DNA of 64,000 bases from Trichodelitschia bisporula. Lineage: Eukaryota; Ascomycota; Dothideomycetes; Phaeotrichales; Phaeotrichaceae. Position numbers and translations under genes: made by a program. How positions within the stretch are numbered: position 1 is the stretch's first letter; each line of letters opens with the position of its first letter. Shown piece by piece: positions 1 through 13,002 of this stretch. Where the stretch lies: contig ML996694.1 of assembly GCA_010356995.1 (NCBI GenBank), positions 1,199,714-1,263,713 on the forward strand, read 5' to 3'. The notes under the pieces were generated by a model. The model did not search any database, was not told the origin of the DNA, and worked only from the letters and a program-made list of their open reading frames with translations.

Positions 1-855
1 ACGATATCCAAGATGGCACTCGGCCGCACCCGCTCCAGATTCTTGACCAGCTCGCGCGCGGTCCCGCGAAACGCCTCGGGCGAGTAAATGCATTCGGTGC
101 AGAAGTAATCGAGTGCCTTGTGGTGCGCATACAGCACAATCTCCTTCTCATACGCGTACTTAAGCGGCTTGCTGCGCTTAATATTGGCCAGTGAGGCCTC
201 CGGCGTAGCCGCCGGTGTGGATGTGATGATAGAGGTGGAGCGTGAGAGGCGCGGGAGGTCACCGCGGAGGACTGCAAGCGTTAGTCGTTGTAAAGCCAGA
301 AACAAGGGACATACGGTTCATGAGCACCGTCTCAGCCATGTCATCGGCATTGTGCCCCGTTACAACATGCTGCACGCCCAGCATCGCGGCTCCACGGTCC
401 AGTGCCTGTCGCCGAAACACACCACAGTATGTGCAGTTGCCCTTCTTGCCCACCTGCTCGACGACTTGGTCCATAGTCCAGCCATACAACTCGTCATAGC
501 CGACGATAGTCAGCGGCATGTCGTACTGGCGCGCGTTCCGCTTGACGGTCTCGAGGGAGTCATCCCTGTAGCCACGGATGCCCTCATCAATAGAGAGCAG
601 CAGCAGATCGAGGCCGTAGTCATGCCGCTCGTTGAGCGTCTTGAGTACCGAAGCTAGTACCGTGCTATCTTTCCCGCCTGATGCGCCGATGGCCACGCGT
701 TCGCCGCGGTGGAAGAGCGCGTTCGCTGTGATGGTGTGGTGGATCTCGGCTTCGAAGACGGCGATGAAGCAGGTTTTGCATAACTTTTGGTGGTTCTTTG
801 GCCGGACGATCAGAGCGCGTGCACTGTGGCATGCGGCACAAGGAGAGGGCGGCAT
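1..855 (-). CDS. NCS6: Cytoplasmic tRNA 2-thiolation protein 1 (Ncs6/Ctu1), 5' part
   Basis: ATP-pyrophosphatase that, with Ncs2 and the Urm1 sulfur relay, thiolates U34 of tRNAs for Lys, Glu and Gln in the cytosol. Exons complement(<1..271, 315..855); the gene runs off the left edge, so the C terminus is missing. The start is the ATG at 855, followed by the paired CxxC motifs of the family (CAAC near residue 6, CKTC near 26). The PP-loop SGGKDST is at about residues 59-65. The CTYC motif and [14 protein letters not shown] follow. The 43-nt intron (272-314) has donor GTATGT and acceptor TGCAG and falls right after that last motif; the reading resumes as LLRGDLPRL, as in homologues. Family assignment is secure; only the missing end is unknown. 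Confidence 0.95.
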
Positions 856-2417
856 GGTTGCGGGGGTTGTTTTGAGCTTTTGGTGGGGTTACTGCTGTGG
901 CTTCAAAGACTCGAAATTGTCTGGTGAGCATGCGGGGCAAAATAATACTGGCCTGCACGTTGGGCTCAGGACAGAATAGCATCTCGCGGTAACGTGAAGG
1001 AATTTAACAGTCATGTTAGGCGTATGCCTAGCAATTCAGTGTATCTGCAGACCAAGTTCAGGCCTTTTTCTATCGCTCGTTGCAGCCATATTATCGTCGC
1101 AAAACTGTTGGTCTACAGCGAGGAAGTTGGGTGTTTGGGCCACGACTTTTCCCCTCGCATGTGACGATGTAAGGAGATGCAAGCGCGGATGCTCCAACAG
1201 AAGTTTCATCGTCATCATCTCGCAGATCTCCAGTCATCGGCAATCGTCATGTTTCTCATTCATCCTCATCATTTTAAAGATGCCACCCTCTCTACAGTAT
1301 TGTTTAACGCCATCATAGTACGCTGCTGAGCACTGGACGAGCCGGTAGGCGGAACACCACGCCGTAGGGGGAAAGAAATCTACTAAAGTCATACAGGTGG
1401 TAAACTGTATCCTCGAACCGGTCGAGTTGAAGTCAGCAGGTCGGGACGTTATCTTTTCTTGAATGGGCGAAAGCATTGTGATAGCACCGTTCCGAGGATT
1501 TACCCATAAAGCATATCATTTGCTGCCTCCTGGCGATGAAGACTGCACCGGGATGCCGATTTGCTCGCTTCCACTATAACGATGCAAGGCTGAACGACAT
1601 CTTTTGCAGTTGGACGTCATATGAGGTGGTTGCGACCAGAGAGGCTACGATGACATACGAATTGGGTATATCTCACCACTTTAATCCCCTGGAAGGCTTT
1701 TATGGATCTCGACGGCAACTCTTTTTTGGCCCCCTGTGTCACTTCCATTGTCAACCGTCCTGAGACTAACTGAGCCTGAGAGGAGCAGTTCTGACCTTCA
1801 CCATGTTACCCAAACCATAACCGATGGCAGGTTTGGTCCCGCAAACCACATGTGAAATGGGGGAAACCATCGGTCCGGAAGAAGAACAGGAACTAGGTGG
1901 CCCTTTCGTGGAAATGCTTTCCCCATTGCGGACGGGCCGCAGGTATCATCGCCGGATTCAAAGTCGTTACCGCTCTAGTAGGGCTGTTGATCCGGCTTTT
2001 TGTACGGCCAAGTACAGGAACGTGGATCTTCCTTCCTTCAGGTCAACATTGTTCCTTCCCCTTGAGCTGACCAGCTGATGCCGACCTCAAGCGCCGCTGC
2101 TATCACTCATCGGGGCAAGGCGAGCCCACGTCTGAACTGCACAAATATGGTGGGATCTTCTTCACTCCGGCCACTCTGGCATTGTTTCAACTTTCACGCA
2201 CATCGACATCGTGACAGCCTCTAGCACATTAACATCGTTCAACCTCCAGCGCAATTATCTTTTTCACTACTAAAAGAACTCCGCCAAACACAAGTTCGGA
2301 CAGTACGTTGTACAAAAGCCCCATCAGTGCTACATTTATCTTACACTTCCAACAGATCCGGCATCTTTCGCCACCCCTGCCTCCCACGAGGCACAGCGGT
2401 CAGATTCAGACGTTACG
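856..2417. other. Intergenic, nothing recognised
   Basis: Only short overlapping open frames without family motifs. It holds the promoter side of the leftward NCS6 gene. No tRNA, repeat or transposon remnant was seen. Confidence 0.5.
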
Positions 2418-3158
2418 ATGGCGGGTAATTCACATACACCGGTAACACCTACCCGCATTGATATCACGTATCCCCCATGCCCTTCATCCTGGACCTGGCG
2501 CACAGGATATCCGTACCCGATGCCGGATCCGCTGATCCCCGAGTGTCCTGCCACGAAGGGCATGATGAACTCCTGCGGTTGGGACAAAATCTGCCAGATT
2601 TTTTTTATGCACCTGCACGAAAATGGAATGCCGGAATGCACTCCCCAGTTATTTCACCGAAAGCTTTCGGACTCAGACAAAAGTCCCGCTCTGGTATGCC
2701 GCGTCGATGCGGAATGCTACAAGATCCCAAGATGGTCTCGCGGGCTGGCGAACCTCAGAGAGAAACTCAAGTCTCAACAACTCGATGGGGTAGGCTTCGA
2801 AGTGCGGGACCCCTACATGATTCGTATCCTTCGTAAAGCCGTCAGCGATCGCGTCAGGGCCATTGTTGAATCGGTGACCACGGGACCGCTCGACACATCG
2901 TTGGGGTTTCAATGTTCAAGCATCTTATTCTGCAAACGCCTTGCTGAATCGACCGAAGAACCTACTGTGAGGTTTCCCCACCTACCCAAATATCTCAAGG
3001 CGGAGTTGGCGTCGCTACCAGAAGAAGCTATTAGAGCGGAGTATTCGGCACTACCCGAAAGTGCAAAATTACCCGGAGCCGTCTACGAGTTTACCATGGT
3101 TTACTTGCCGGGGCCGGGAGACCCTTGCCCCTGCTGTCCGTGGAAGTGCGCCCCATAG
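2418..3158 (+). CDS. Hypothetical protein, orphan ORF (possible gene or degraded gene)
   Basis: A 246-codon uninterrupted ATG-to-stop frame with balanced composition and no low-complexity tracts, which is unusual for a chance ORF in this window. I recognise no family. The middle (about residues 115-170) has an amphipathic, Arg/Lys-rich stretch around FEVRDPYMIRILRKAV. The last residues are Cys/Pro-rich and look like out-of-frame sequence; a different frame stays open from 3125 to 3445, so an unrecognised intron or a frameshift near 3120 could extend the protein. No signal peptide or membrane segment is visible. It stands alone between NCS6 and the membrane-protein gene. Confidence 0.35.
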   Translation: MAGNSHTPVTPTRIDITYPPCPSSWTWRTGYPYPMPDPLIPECPATKGMMNSCGWDKICQIFFMHLHENGMPECTPQLFHRKLSDSDKSPALVCRVDAECYKIPRWSRGLANLREKLKSQQLDGVGFEVRDPYMIRILRKAVSDRVRAIVESVTTGPLDTSLGFQCSSILFCKRLAESTEEPTVRFPHLPKYLKAELASLPEEAIRAEYSALPESAKLPGAVYEFTMVYLPGPGDPCPCCPWKCAP

Positions 3159-4773
3159 TGCAGTTGGGCCGCATGATGGGATCCACAGGCGGGAAATGCC
3201 ATCGATCTGGAAGCGGACGTTCGGCCCGAGACTGCGTCCTCGGTTGGTGGCTAGCCATATTTTTTCACCGTGTGCTTCCCGAGCCCTACGACTTTGGAGC
3301 AAAGACGCATGAGGCTGAATGGTCGGTCCATGAGCTTCATCTTCAAGGAGCTCGCGTAATGTGCCTTCATGCTGGATTCGAAAAGCGTTGGACAATGGGG
3401 CTGGGAACTGTTGCCTCGAGATTCGTTAGCACAGCTAGGTATTGATTTTCAGACCGCTCAATCCGTTCTCGGCCTGCGAGAGATCGCCATATCCGGGGGA
3501 CCAACTCCCCGGCTTCTTCCACCGCTTGGACGCCGACCGCTCCCCCCCATCATCGCTTATCCCTCTTCGTAAGCATTTCAATACCGCCTCCGAATCCTTC
3601 CTGTGGAGACACCCGCATCCCCGCAGTCACTGCCCTATCTCTCCTGATTTCCCGCTCCGCATCGGACTGTCCGTCGAGATATCCGATCCAACCCCATTTC
3701 CCCAGAATTTCATGCAGCCGTTAGCGTGGTGGCGTCGCGCACTGATGCTGCTTTCCCCACAGCCAATCCGTTAGCTCGGCTCGGCACCAACCGCAGGTTG
3801 GCGGAAGCGACGATCTTCATCATCGGAGGTTCGTGCCGCTGCATGAAGGATTTGGATGGCACTTGGGAGCAAAAATAAAGACTGAAACCCGAGTCATGAA
3901 GTCGATGCTCCCCCTTATGCCAACACACGAACTGCAAGCCTCGGAACCGATAAAGCGTACTGCAGAAGAAAGGATCGCAGTTTCTGTACCTGACATGCAG
4001 GTGCATCTCCATGCAAGGAGTGTAGAAACTTTAAAATCTAGCGTTGAGCTTATCGGTGCCAATCAATATAGTCGGTATATGGTTGGCGAACGGAGAGGGC
4101 TGCGGCAGTGACTTTTACCGTAAACGTTGGAGTTTGGTCGCGTGAGCCGATCTTGGTTCATACCCTGCCGCTGTCTCGGCCATGAAACCGTTCTGGGTTG
4201 TTGACGATCGCTGACGGTTAACAGTTTCTTGTGTAACAGTTCTAGTAGCCGTCGGCAATGCGCTGATTAGCTTCGATGACCAGGCCCTACAGTTCCGGCG
4301 GTACGGTATATGCTACTCTTCATCCCAGGATGTCGAATTTCATCCTAGAAACTAACACCACATAAAGTCGTTGAAAGGCTCCCACCAGTCCAGCCACCTC
4401 CCAAGCTGCGAGGCGCTATCTCATCTGCACCCGCAGCGGCCATCGACGCGGCTGAAGCGCCTCTTCAACCGCGCTATACTTCTTCAGCATAGTCCCCCGG
4501 ACAATCTCTTTAGCACCGGGAAACGGATGCTCCACGCGCCGCAGCGGATCGGCGCAGATCGTCAAGTGGGTGTTGTGGGGCCATTGGACAGCCTCGCCTC
4601 GAGCCGTTGAGCAGGACTCCGCGGCTGAGGGCGGTCAGCCCTGTGGGTGCGGCTGTGGAAGTGGTCTGGGGAGCGAGATGTCTCCCAAATTTTATAAGAT
4701 GTTGCAGTTGGCACTGCTTTGCCTTGATGTTCAGATATCAATTTTTGTCGTCTTGATGTTGCGGGAGTGAATC
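3159..4773. other. Intergenic; open frame 3125-3445 and little else
   Basis: Apart from the possible continuation of the orphan ORF in another frame, I see only short shadow frames. The last few hundred bases are the promoter of the membrane-protein gene starting at 4774. Confidence 0.4.
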
Positions 4774-5923
4774 ATGGCCGAACCGGACAAGCACTCGACG
4801 GACGTCGCGTCCATCTTCTTCGGCTTCTTCATCGCGCTGTGGATCTTCACGGCGACGAAGGCGGTGCGGCAGACAAGCTCCATTTGGCGGAGGCGACACA
4901 CCCTGTGGAATCGATATGTGATTTTCATATGGACGGAGGTATTTGCCAATGTCGTATTCGCGGTAACAACATACTTGTACATCCGCGGCGTGCAAAAGCC
5001 CAGGTAAGCCCTTCCGTATATCTATATGGTACGCGCCGCTAACACGGCCAGTCTCGCCTACTTCACCGGCATCGGTACGAACCACCTTCGGCTCCTCGCC
5101 CGCAAGCTAACAGCCCAGTGATAATGTGGGCGGTGCTAACCCAGCTCCTCCTCCAAATCATCGTCAACCGCGTCGCACTCATCATGGTCACCAAAGACCG
5201 CCCCCGTCTCCTGCGATGGGGCCTCTTTCTCTTCATCGGGCTAGTCAACATATCCGTCTTCTGCATCTGGATCCCCGCAATGCTACGCTCAGGCCCGCAA
5301 TGGGTGCGCATCAACCACGTCTGGGAGCGGGTGGAGAAGAGCATCTTCCTGGTCGTAGACCTCGGGCTGAATATCTACTTCCTATACCTCGTCCGCAGCC
5401 AGCTCATCGAAAAGGGCTTGACGAAGTATTGGCCTTTGTACAACTTTAATGCGGGGATAATACTCATTTCGACGAGTATGGATATTGCGCTGTTGGGGCT
5501 GCAGAGCCTGCCCAATGCTTATGAGTCCGTAACCCCGGCTTCGTGAGAAATGGCTGACGCTGGAGCAGTTACATCCAATTCGCGCCCGTCGCCTACACTG
5601 CAAAGCTGCACATCGAGCTTAGCATGGCGGAGCTCATTTCCAAGGTCGTGCGCGGGCGCAACCGCGTCGATGCGAGCGATGACTGGACGAGCGATGGCAC
5701 GGTACTGTCGAGCCATATTCAGGGGGGAACGAAGCGGCAGACGCAGACGCTGTATGCGAAGGGGGAAATGGAAATTGATGAGAGGTCGGAGGCGGGGCTT
5801 GTGGGCCCGGAGCGGCAGGAGGGGATTTTGAAGACGGTGGCCGTGGTGCAGACGGAGACTAGGGATGGGGAGAGCGGGACAAATAGTGAGAGGGGGAGTA
5901 TGAAGGGGACAGCGGTGGCGTGA
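4774..5923 (+). CDS. Multi-pass integral membrane protein (fungal PTH11-like group)
   Basis: Exons 4774-5003, 5052-5074, 5119-5524, 5569-5923 give 337 aa. About seven hydrophobic helices: residues 12-28, 48-70, 80-100, 115-135, 155-175, 195-215, and a weaker one before the cytosolic tail. The conserved end of the membrane core reads YIQFAPVAYTAKLHIELSMA, the signature I know from fungal seven-helix proteins of unknown role; the tail of about 100 residues is polar and acidic. Exon 2 is only 23 nt, and its phase is required to join the helices. Intron 3 must use the weak donor GTCCGT (5525) to keep the YIQF frame. Ligand and function are unknown; it is probably a surface or endomembrane sensor or scaffold. 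A second protein of similar build lies at 36867-37999. Confidence 0.8.
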
Positions 5924-8900
5924 GGTGGGAATGGTGGTTCTAGTTCGAGCGGGATGGTTTGGGCATGGTGTTGGGCGTGTTGTTGATGATGGGTCTGCTC
6001 AAGATCAAGTCGGGCTGAAGGATGTAAACCTTGAATTTAGCTTGCCTCAAGACTTCGAGCACTCTCTATTCGCATTTCTTTTGCTTCATATACCCCAACA
6101 ATGCATTATCATATCCTGTCATTGTAGGTTGGTTCTACGTCAACGGTTCTTCCTGATGTGGACTAGGCAGGAGCATTTCTTTTCAGTAAGGCAGGAAGAA
6201 ACATGATGTAATGTGCTCATGATGGGAGGAAGGAGTATAGGAGGATAGTTGGCATTATCGTGTATTTAGTTTCGAGCATCTCTTGACTCTCATGACTCTC
6301 TTCTTCTCTTCGTCTTTTATCAACTATTCACTTCACACCGTAGCCTTCCGAACCTGTCAAGCCCATGCTTCCATTATCTCCGACTAACGAAAGGTGGTGA
6401 ACTCAGCAAGGGCAGACCTCAAGCCACGACGTACGCTGAGAGCTCATGTAAGGGAGATATTGCTGACTGCGTGACAAGCAGAGAAGAAATGCAGCCTGCG
6501 TCTCTCGCCTCGAACAGCGTCCCGCGATAAGCGACTTCAAAAGCCGGGCCGAATGCGAACAACTCGGAACGTATGCCGAAGAGCTATCATCGCTTCAGAT
6601 AGGTCCAGCTCCGACCAGAGCTAATTTACATGCCTGAACATCGGGCCGCGCGAGCAAGCATGATGATCATCAACTAGGCGATCAACTCTCACCTGAGCCT
6701 CAAAAGACAACCCAGTTCCGAGCGATCCTGCTATGCTCCATCGTCAGTCATAATCCCCATCAACATTCAGGACACCAGTACTTACCGAAAACGCATTTTT
6801 CACCTCACAGCCTTCCCACCTCATCCCTCCATTCGCATTCCAAATCCTCTCTCACCAACCAATCCCCTCCCACCGGAGCCAATATAGCTGTCACGGCACT
6901 CATTTCCATCACCCCCCGGGAGCCCTACGATCCCCATCCGGCACGCAAAGCACGTAATCAAACACGCCCCACGCCATAGGAGCACAGTGGAAGCAGGCCC
7001 AGCCGTCCCCCGCAAGATTTCCCCCGTTCGGGCCGATCGCCCCGTTTGCGGCCATAAGAGCGAATTGGGTCTCCAACTACACCCATCGTCAGCCAGCGCG
7101 CTGCACAATGGGCAACATCTCGCGAGCTTTTGGCTTTTCCGTCTTCCTGCACATATATCTGGCAAAAAGAGGCCGCAGATGCCGCCGCAGGCGTGCCTAA
7201 CGGTTGGCCAGCCGCGCTGGAATGGGTAAACTGGCCCAACAAATGTAAGCTGCTCCCCACGTCGCCCAAGGCCATCCCAAAGCAGTTCGCAGCCGCAGAA
7301 GCCCGTGAACATAACGCTCGACGAGCGAAACAGCCGCCACAGCCATTGGCTCGGCAGTCATGACCCGCGGTTCGTTTCCATCTATTCCGCGAACGCGGTC
7401 TCGGACACCCGTGGCCCGCCCGCCGGGGCTGGAATGACGACGGCAAGTGCCGCGGGTTTTGACATCGCTTTCTCTCGTTTGGCTTTATGGTACAGTATCC
7501 TCGCAGTGAAGGCTGTTTGTGATACTCTACGGCCGATGGGAATATCCGCGCTCACAGCGATCCAGCGGTGTGGATCTTCGATAAGCAGATGTTGGGACTG
7601 GATAGATGGCATCGAGGCTACCGCCCCAATCGTGATTTCGATGCGCCAGGAGAGTAGCGCCGGAATGAGGTGCGTAATGGGCAATTGAATCCTCTCGGCC
7701 CCCAAGCCAAAGAGCCGCAATCCACGCCCGTGTGCGAGGCGCACAGCACGATGCCGTAGTGCCGCGATCCGACCACCCCGCGTCGCGGGATCGTGCACCC
7801 GCCCGCACCCGCTCCGTCAAACCTGGATTCGCAATCGGCGGCCCACGCGCAGGCGGCGGCGTCGGGGAACATCCGAGACAGTGCGCGGGGCATTGTTCAC
7901 GTCTGCCAAGTCGCTTGTTGAGTGTGATCGCACGGCGAGGGTGAAAACGGCGGCTACAGTGGTAGGACAAGGCTGGCGGGCTGAGAGACGGAGGGGCGCC
8001 GGGATGAGAGACTCGAGCTCTTTGCGTCTCGTTGAGGTGCTCCTTTCGCGCAACTGTCGTTCGCGCTCTCGCTCCGTCTCTGCCCTCATCTTCCGACGGG
8101 TGAGTTGTCATCTCAGCCCTGGCTCTGACTACTCTCCCCGTCCCAAAGCAGGAGTCTTCTCGAAGGCGGCCCGCGCTTGGCGGTCTGGCATAGCGCTGTA
8201 CGGAGTTGGGGCCCGGGGCTAGGGACCGGGGGCTTCCAAGACGTGAAGGGATGAAGGACCAGGGGGAGCTGGTTTGAGGGTTATGAATTGTGAAGCTGGG
8301 GAGTGGTGTTTGAGGGTGTTGTGGAGTTGTGCTGGGAGGGGTCTGGAGAGGTGGTGAAACGGGAGGAGGGACGTGTTACGGATAGCGGTGCCAGGCGGGG
8401 GTTGTTGGTCTGGGGATGTTTGGCCGTTGGCGGGGTGTTGGAGGTGTTCGACGTGTCAAAGGAGACGAGAGTGCTGTTGGGCAAGTCCAGTTCGTCTCCT
8501 CGATACCAGATCAATCATCAACCCAGTCCCTAGGGCCAGAGGAATCTTTCCTGACGTTCATCGTCTTCTCTTCTCCCCCTCATCCCATCAGCCCATCTCC
8601 CTTCTCCTCCATCCTTCATCCCTCACCCCCGTTTCCGCGCTGACTCGCACCCCCCGCAAGCCTCAATTCGCGGCGCACGGATAGATCTGGTAGAAGGCGC
8701 GGTAGAAGGTCGACGGAATTCGAAAGCGCGGTCGGGGCTTGCGGATGGCGATGTGCCCTGGCTTGGGCTTGGGGCTGCTGGCTTTGAGATGGATGAGTCG
8801 CGGACAGGACGAGGGCTGTTGGTTCGGAATTCGCTGAGCCGACGCAGGGTGGTGCTGGTTGTCTAGATGCTGTGGGAATTGTAGATTTTGCAGTGTCGAT

Positions 8901-11900
8901 TGTGTAGCTTTTTGGATGCATGCTGATGCAGCGGGATGACGAGCAGAGATGACGAGTCGTGCCCCCCTCGATTGACAGCTGCTGTGCGATGACGATGACG
9001 GTAACTACCGGCATCCTGAGATGCTGAGTGACACGAAATGACGAGCAATCGATGCCACCGACTTTACTACATCCTCAACTTCTCATAGCTAATCCCTTCA
9101 TTAGCAAAACCCACCCCATCCCCACCACCAATAACCCCCAAACCCTCCCCTCTCCCAACATCCACCCAGTAGGAACGCACCCATCCTCACACCCTCACCA
9201 AAGGAAAAAAAAACGCACATCAAAGCCAGACTCCCGTCCAGGCTCCCCAGCAAACACTATCAGCGCCCAGCATCGTGAGCCTCGGCCCCCTCAGCCCTGC
9301 GAGCCGGCCATATTTCCAGCCTCCGCGCGCACTCTACTGGACACCCCCCGTAAAGCGCGCCGGGCGCAATATGCGGCGAAAAAAAAAAGATGAAAAATGG
9401 CGCACGAAGACTGTGACGAGCGCGACATACATTCGATGTGCTGAAGATCTTGTCAACAGCCCCTGTAACCTTTCGATCTTCGCTTTGCTTCAATTGCCGG
9501 TCGAAGCTGAGCGTTTGACGATGCAGAGATACGAGAGTAGGGAAATGATGGCGGCTGGCCAGGGGAGATTGTCGGCGCCCGCTGGGCGCGGCTGCAGGGC
9601 GATGGCGCGTTGACGTGCAGCGCCGTTAGGTGGGTGAGAGTCGTGGGTGCATCATCACACCTCCGTGCCTCCCGCATCCCTGCGAACCAGCAGTTCGGGG
9701 GGCCGTCGTGCTGGTCGCTGTGTTCAGACAGCAGTGACGGCGAGTGGTCTACGACGTATCATATGCCAGTTTACATCAAAGTATGCATGGTAGATAGGGA
9801 TGCACAACGCTAGCACAAAGTCTTAGCAACTCTAATGGGTCTATCAATTAGCATCCTCCCCCAAGCGACGTCGACTCAGATAGAGATGAACAGAATCCAC
9901 TTCTTCTTCGGCCCTATCTTTCGCACCACGGCCCCCGGGTCGACTACCTGCATGCGCCCGAGTTGCATGTGTAGTAGGCTACTGTATGTATCCTCCCCGT
10001 TGCCGTCGCAGACATCGCTATTAGCCCGAGCAATATACCCCCTTTCGGACAGGTAGAGTTGCCCGAAGTGGAGTGATGGAGGATTGCCCCCTGCCGCGGC
10101 CTCGCAGGGTGCTTCCCGGCCGTGAACGGCGCGACAGCGCCCGGGTTTGGAGGGGCGCAGGCTGAGGACAGACGAAGGAGTCTCCCCGAAGGACGTTCCG
10201 TAGAACAAGAACAAGGAGAATTGTCGCTCCGCCATGCTCCAAGCGCTTGTGCAAAAACGACGTCCGGCGTCAAAACCCCCCTCGCCTACCTCGCATTGCA
10301 TTGTGCATCACCGCAGACCTACCGAGAACCTGTCGCAGCGCCGTTTGGCCATGGGGCTGCTCTGACACCCATGGTGAAGCCCCAGGTTCTGCAGCGCCGT
10401 TGGTCTGTGGCCGCTCGGGGCCAGGCGTGTCGTCTTCTCGCGCCAACGCACGGCGCAACGGTCGAAGGCCCCAAGCCCTTCTAGCGCGCTTCCATGAATG
10501 ATGCCAGTGCGCCTTCTTTTCCACGGACGCGATGCGACGGGGGAGGAGAGAGGGCTGAGGGGTGCGTAACGTCTGAGCGTTCTCGGTACCGCTGTTCATC
10601 CATCCACCATGCTGGTCGGCGCAGATGCAGATAAACATATGGAATGGGCAGATTGTCTGACAGTTCTCCGTCCCCCCCCCCTACCTCGAGGGCTCCAGTG
10701 CCGCGAACCTGCATTTTGCGTCGCCGCTTGCCTGCAGCTTTTCCCTCTTGCTAGCCGTTCTCTTTGTCCCCCAGGCTACAGTACACCTATTGCACATCCG
10801 CGCCCCGAGGTACCCCCCCTCACCCTTCCCCATAATATAGATTGATTTGCTCGCTGGGTGCTAGACTGCCGCCGATTAGAAGGGTTCCGGTCGCGCCAGG
10901 CTGGTCCCTGTCGGGCGCGGCGCGGGATTGTCAACCTCGCACGCACGGGGGATGGGCTGGCGTGGGAGGGAATACTATCGGCGTGAACTGTGATATTTGA
11001 GCAAGATGGTCTGTTTATGAATGGTGGCGGATCCCCCGAAGCAGCAAGAAAGTGGTGTTGCGTTCGCCATGAGAGAAAGGGCCTTTTGCATGTCATCCTA
11101 GCCTTCCAGCCTGTTATTCAACAAATCAATCCATTGCCTTTGGAAAAGAGCAGACCCGGCTGTCACTGAGGGAGTGCACAGCAACAACACCATCACTGGC
11201 GATCAACAAAACCACACGAGACGTCCAAAGCGCCCGCGTCGCAGAGCCGCGTTTCTGCTCCCGGTCTGCATCGCGCCCGATACACACGCACTTCCTGAAA
11301 CGGAAGCCTTCCAGAACGAAGGCTGCTACGATAGCTGCGCCAAAGGGACGCGAGAGTCGAAACCGGCGTGGGATCAATCCGCCAAGAGCTTTGTGGGTGT
11401 CGCAGTGGACGGCGAGAAGAGGCGCATTTATCTCTCACGTCCGCCGGATCTGTGTCGAAGTTGAAAAGACTCGTCGAAAGGAAAAACACTTCCACATCAT
11501 CCCAAAGCTCAACATTTCACCATCGCACGGCCATCTACCATACGGAAAACGCGTCGAGAGAGGAACCTTTTCAACAAGTCAGCGAAGGAACTGCATACTG
11601 CTCACCGCTCTATCGATCACGATCGCGACTACTCCAATATCGTCAAGGTGAGCAAACTAGTGCTTTCATTGGTTTCTCAACTTTATCCTGCCCTTCCCTT
11701 CCTTCGTCGAGTATGTTCGGCATCGCCAGGTGCATTTGCAGGTGCATTTGGTTGGCCTTGGGCAGTGTTGTTAAGCAGTGTTTCTTTCGATCCCGAGCAT
11801 CACGCGTCTGTGCAGGCTGCACAATCTCGAATACACTCTCGAGTCTTCGAGAAGTGGTCAACAGAGAAAGAAGATAGAAGGACTGCAGGGCTAGCTCTGC

Positions 11901-11929
11901 CCTCAGGCTTGCTTCTCTCCGCGAGGATT
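5924..11929. other. Long gene-free region
   Basis: Six kilobases with only short, mutually overlapping open frames in GC-rich stretches and none with a family signature. Parts are compositionally simple: G-rich at 8220-8480 and A/C-rich at 9060-9260. No tRNA or transposon remnant was found. It may be distal regulatory sequence or non-coding transcription units for the C2H2 regulator downstream; that is inference from position only. Confidence 0.45.
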
Positions 11930-12990
11930 TTTGTCCCGAGTCAAGTTTGTGGTGTTTTCAAGCCGAAGCATCTCTTCTGATCTCTCTCTTCCGCTGTCAT
12001 TTCGCCTTGGTCTTCTCTCTTCTTCGCAGACGTGGGGAAGCTGTCAAGCCTCTTCAACTTTCCACACACCTTCAACATTCTCACACTTCCTGCGCCACCT
12101 GCCTCCCCCCCTCCCCCCCTGCGCGCCTTCCCCTCCAACACTCGGCGCCACATCCTTCTTAGTGCCGTTTCAATCTTGGCTTCATTGCCTCGTTGCCTTT
12201 CCTCTTCCCTCGTCAACACCAATCCTAGTCTTTCTCTCTTCTCCCCATCAACCACACTTTCTCCTCCACTTCTCTCCCCCACACCCCATCCTTTTGCATC
12301 ATCTTTGCAAGTCCCTTTTACAAGTTGCAAAGCTCTGTCGCCCTTACTCCATCATTGTGAGGTACGTTGCGCGTGTGCTCAATATTTCCTTCATCTTTTC
12401 TCTTCAAGTCGTGTGTGTGCATCGTGCCACCTTCGCGTCGTTGTTCCCCGTCAGCGCGCCCCGTCGGTGTGCACTTCGCTCCCCTTTTTTTTTTTCCTTT
12501 CCTCATCTCCCTCCCTCAACCACTTCCCAACTCATCCCCCATCGCGCGAAGGCATTCGCGAAGAAAAGTTATCGTATTGCTTCATTCCTTCCACTCTGTT
12601 ATAAAAAGACATCTTTCGTTGCCAGCCGCGTCCACTGACATCAAGGCTTCTTGATAGTGTCACGGCAGCATTGACCTGTCCGCGGCCCCGTCTCCCTTCC
12701 CGTACCTAGCCCTTCGACAACGCTCGAACCTCCCCCCGACCCCCGGTCTCGAGAGAAACGAATCTCGACTCTGAGCTCTACTCACTTCGAGCCTTTGTTT
12801 CTCAAGACCTATACACCAAATCCCCAAACATAAACACTGCCACTTTCGTATACGCCATCTGAAGCGTGCATACATGCATCTCCTCGATCCCAAAGTGGCC
12901 AAATCTGTGGTGCGCCTTTTTCCCTCCAAGCACTGGAACCTTTCCTGCTCTCCAACACCATCGTCGGACTCGACCGTGTATGGTGCTGGA
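11930..12990 (+). promoter_or_regulatory. CT-rich promoter/5' leader of the C2H2 gene
   Basis: The plus strand is strongly pyrimidine-rich here, with many TCTCT/CTTC runs and a T-tract at about 12485-12495. This is the pattern seen before transcription starts and in long leaders of fungal regulatory genes. Several short ATG frames lie in it, including one at 12874 that is in phase with the coding region, so upstream-ORF control is possible. The true transcription start cannot be placed. Confidence 0.4.
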
Positions 12991-13002
12991 CCAGATTATA
13001 AG

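Noticed and set aside
12874-13002. Upstream ATG as the start of the C2H2 protein
   Set aside because: Adds 43 residues of leader-like sequence; the MELGNILN start is a better fit, though an upstream ORF role remains possible.
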